A stretch of 64,000 nt of DNA from an uncultured Verrucomicrobia subdivision 3 bacterium (GTDB taxonomy: Bacteria > Verrucomicrobiota > Verrucomicrobiae > Limisphaerales > UBA11358). This document shows positions 62,136-64,000 of this stretch, in pieces (the first letter of the stretch is position 1; every line of letters begins with the position of its first letter). A program made the translations under genes and the position numbers. Location of the stretch: positions 44,995 to 108,994 of the forward strand of contig CAINDH010000016.1 of assembly GCA_903847285.1 (NCBI GenBank), written 5' to 3'. The notes below the pieces were generated by a model that saw only the letters and a list, made by a program, of their open reading frames with translations, did not search any database and was not told the origin of the DNA.

Positions 62136-62878
62136 TCCTACTCTTCGACATCGGCAATACGCACACGCACCTCGGTTTGGCCGACGGTCATTGCGTGCGG
62201 AAACAGGCTGACATCCCGACGCTTTCGTGGTTCGGCGGCGGCGCGATGGCGTTGGTGAAAAAGTTTATCGGGAAAAATAAAATTTCCGGCGCGATATTGT
62301 GCAGCGTGGTGCCGCGCGCGACGCCGCTGGTGCGCAAGGCGGTGCGCGCGACGTGGCAATTGGAAACGCTGGAGCTGAATCCGCAGACATTGCAAGGCGT
62401 GGGAATTGATTATCCCAAACCCAAATCCATAGGCCCGGACCGGTTGGCGAATGCGGTCGCGGCGAAGTTTCATTTCGGCGCGCCGGTCGTTGTAGTGGAT
62501 TTCGGCACGGCGGTGACGTTTGATGTGGTGGATGGCAAAGGCAATTACGTCGGCGGCATCATTGCACCCGGACTGGCGGCGATGACGGAATATCTGCACG
62601 AAAAGACCGCGCTATTGCCGCAGATTAAAATCCGCGAGGTGAAATCCGCCATCGGTAAAAGCACGGAACACGCTATGCTGGTGGGCGCGGTGCATGGCTA
62701 TCGCGGGCTGGTGCGGGAACTCATCGGCGAGTTGAAGCGCGAGCTGCGCGTTAAAAAATTGCCGGTGGTGGCGACGGGCGGCTACGCGAAACTCATCGCG
62801 GCCAAGCTACCGGAAATTTCTGCCGTGGCGCCGGACTTGACGCTCGAAGGGCTGCGGCTCGTCTGGCAGGCGAAATAA
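62132..62878 (+). CDS. coaX: Type III pantothenate kinase
   Basis: First step of coenzyme A synthesis, phosphorylating pantothenate. The 248 residues have the N-terminal phosphate loop LLFDIGNTHTHLGL, GIDYPKPKSIGPDRLANAV (the G-x-D-R-x-A motif), VDFGTAVTFDVV with the catalytic aspartate, and GGIIAPG. A later VVATGGYAK block completes the ASKHA fold. Length is standard. The gene overlaps birA by 4 bases. Confidence 0.95.
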   Translation: MILLFDIGNTHTHLGLADGHCVRKQADIPTLSWFGGGAMALVKKFIGKNKISGAILCSVVPRATPLVRKAVRATWQLETLELNPQTLQGVGIDYPKPKSIGPDRLANAVAAKFHFGAPVVVVDFGTAVTFDVVDGKGNYVGGIIAPGLAAMTEYLHEKTALLPQIKIREVKSAIGKSTEHAMLVGAVHGYRGLVRELIGELKRELRVKKLPVVATGGYAKLIAAKLPEISAVAPDLTLEGLRLVWQAK

Positions 62879-62881
62879 TTG

Positions 62882-64000
62882 ATGCACGACTTTGCTCCAT
62901 TCCTACCAGCAATCGGTGCGTTACTTGCGTTGCTGTGTATTGTTGGGGCGTTTCGCAACGGGCGCCGTCGGCGGTTGATTGATAATCTGCCGACCTCGCA
63001 GACAACCGGCGTTTTCATCGGCCTCGTGGAATTGAAAGGCGCGGCGGAATCGGCGGCACCGTTGAGTAGTTTTCTTGCCGAGCGCGCGTGTGTGCAATAC
63101 GCCTGGACGGTAGAGGAGCATTGGTCGCGCACAGTCACCGAGACTTACACGGACAGCGATGGCAAAACCCAGATGCGCACTCGGCACGAGAGCGGTTGGA
63201 CTCAGGTGGCGAATGGTGGCGACGCGATACCCTTCAACTTGCACGACGACAGCGGAACTATTCTCGTGCAACCGACGGGTGCAAAGCTGGAGCCTTTAAA
63301 AATCTTCGATCAGACTTGCACGCCTTTGAATCCGCTTTACTACGGCAAGGGCCCGGCGGGCGCGGTGGCAAGTTCCGATTTCATGCGCCGGTTTGTGGAG
63401 ATGGGAATTCCGCTGGGCGCGAATCTTTTTATTATTGGTCAGGCACGTGAGCGGGCGGATGTGGTTGAGCCGGAAATTGCGGCGGATAAAAATGCGCCGA
63501 TGTTTTTGATTTCCACCCGCACCGAAGCTCAGGTCAGCGGCGGGATGAAATGGGGCGCGCGCGGATGGATTTTTTTTGGGCTGGTTCTCGCGGTGGGCAG
63601 TGTGTTGTGGCGCGATGGGTTAATGAATCTGGATTTGGCGGCGCGCGCGCCGATTTATCTGGCGGTGGCGGGCGGCTATTTTTTTATCGGCCTATTGGCG
63701 TGGACTTGGATGGTGTTCAACGCGCTGGTGGACTTGCGCCAGCGCGTGCGTGCGGCATGGGCGTTGGTAGACATCCAGTTGAAGCGGCGTTTTGATTTGA
63801 TTCCCAATCTCGTGAACTGCATGAAAGGCTATCGCGATCACGACTCGCAGTTGCAGGCAGAACTCGCGGCGTTGCGGAACCAGCTCAATGCCACGCCGCC
63901 GGGGGTGGCAGGACCGGATAACGGTGCGGTGAGCGGAATTGTCATCGGCATGGCGGAGCGCTACCCGGAACTGAAGGCGGACAAATTGTTTTTGTCGCTG
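62882..64000 (+). CDS. GIDE-like / LemA-family fusion (partial, 3' end off window)
   Basis: The frame is open from ATG 62882 to the right edge (373 codons seen). An N-terminal membrane helix (about residues 8-22) is followed by a domain like GIDE (an E3-ligase-type membrane domain, about 30-220). After two more helices (about 222-240 and 255-280) comes a LemA segment, NALVDLRQRVRAAWALVDIQ, then LKRRFDLIPNLVNCMKGYRDHD, a near-consensus block. LemA proteins are membrane-anchored and of unknown function; GIDE domains in bacteria occur beside them or fused. It starts 3 bases after coaX and may be co-transcribed. The LemA helix bundle continues beyond 64000. Confidence 0.75.
   Translation, partial: MHDFAPFLPAIGALLALLCIVGAFRNGRRRRLIDNLPTSQTTGVFIGLVELKGAAESAAPLSSFLAERACVQYAWTVEEHWSRTVTETYTDSDGKTQMRTRHESGWTQVANGGDAIPFNLHDDSGTILVQPTGAKLEPLKIFDQTCTPLNPLYYGKGPAGAVASSDFMRRFVEMGIPLGANLFIIGQARERADVVEPEIAADKNAPMFLISTRTEAQVSGGMKWGARGWIFFGLVLAVGSVLWRDGLMNLDLAARAPIYLAVAGGYFFIGLLAWTWMVFNALVDLRQRVRAAWALVDIQLKRRFDLIPNLVNCMKGYRDHDSQLQAELAALRNQLNATPPGVAGPDNGAVSGIVIGMAERYPELKADKLFLSL

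Noticed and set aside
1..64000. Transposase, integrase, phage or tRNA genes
   Set aside because: No recognisable motif or cloverleaf was seen; the repeats in the window are not accompanied by a transposase here.

Overview
The window looks like chromosomal DNA of a Verrucomicrobia-type bacterium (Limisphaerales/Pedosphaera-like), moderately GC-rich with dense genes. The clues are prepilin leaders of the FTLIELL...[11 protein letters not shown] type typical of the PVC group, a run of four genes resembling the 'Verru_Chthon cassette' D-B-C-A set, a ccoNO fusion, and many palindromic or word-like repeats between and inside genes. The assignment is inference from family knowledge, not a database result. 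I saw no rRNA, tRNA, CRISPR array, transposase or prophage. No stretch over 300 bases lacks a gene; the longest gaps are about 240 bases and are mostly repeat DNA.

Layout. 1-4313 (minus): an FAD/Fe-S oxidase running off the left edge, pabB and a LOG-family gene in one run. 4406-5197 (minus): a lone pseudopilin with a clear terminator. 5350-6990: uppS converging on argF. 7174-16588 (plus): a complete cbb3 oxidase locus (ccoI, ccoS, an outer-membrane barrel, ccoNO, ccoQ, a one-haem ccoP, ccoG, ccoH, a SafE-like gene) for low-oxygen respiration. 16642-21057: an orphan ABC-2 polysaccharide-export permease, rex (minus), then pyruvate dehydrogenase-type E2 and E3 genes closed by a strong terminator.

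21284-49691 (plus) is the most distinctive part: two PilB/GspE ATPases flanking a PilT ATPase, a PilC platform protein, a BrnT/BrnA-like toxin-antitoxin pair, two pseudopilin genes, the four-gene Verru_Chthon-like cassette, and a 4,141-residue secreted subtilase. That protein also carries split P-domain-like segments, two tandem LamG modules, cadherin-like repeats, an apparently intact endonuclease/exonuclease/phosphatase domain and a third LamG domain. The group reads as a type IV pilus/type II secretion-like machine with its pseudopilins and a possible giant client. No secretin, prepilin peptidase or alignment-complex genes are in the window.

49897-57213 (minus): a roadblock-like protein, a response regulator with DUF4388 and roadblock-like regions, a HEAT-repeat gene broken at a (CG)6 tract, mgtE, an ErpA/IscA-type gene and a TPR gene with a second frameshift. 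57266-60181 (minus): uvrA. 60313-64000 (plus): nadC, birA and coaX with 4-base overlaps, then a GIDE-LemA-like fusion running off the right edge.

A recurring theme is repeat DNA captured inside reading frames. Examples are the linker of PabB, the tail of CcoI, and the leader regions of several pseudopilin-cassette proteins.
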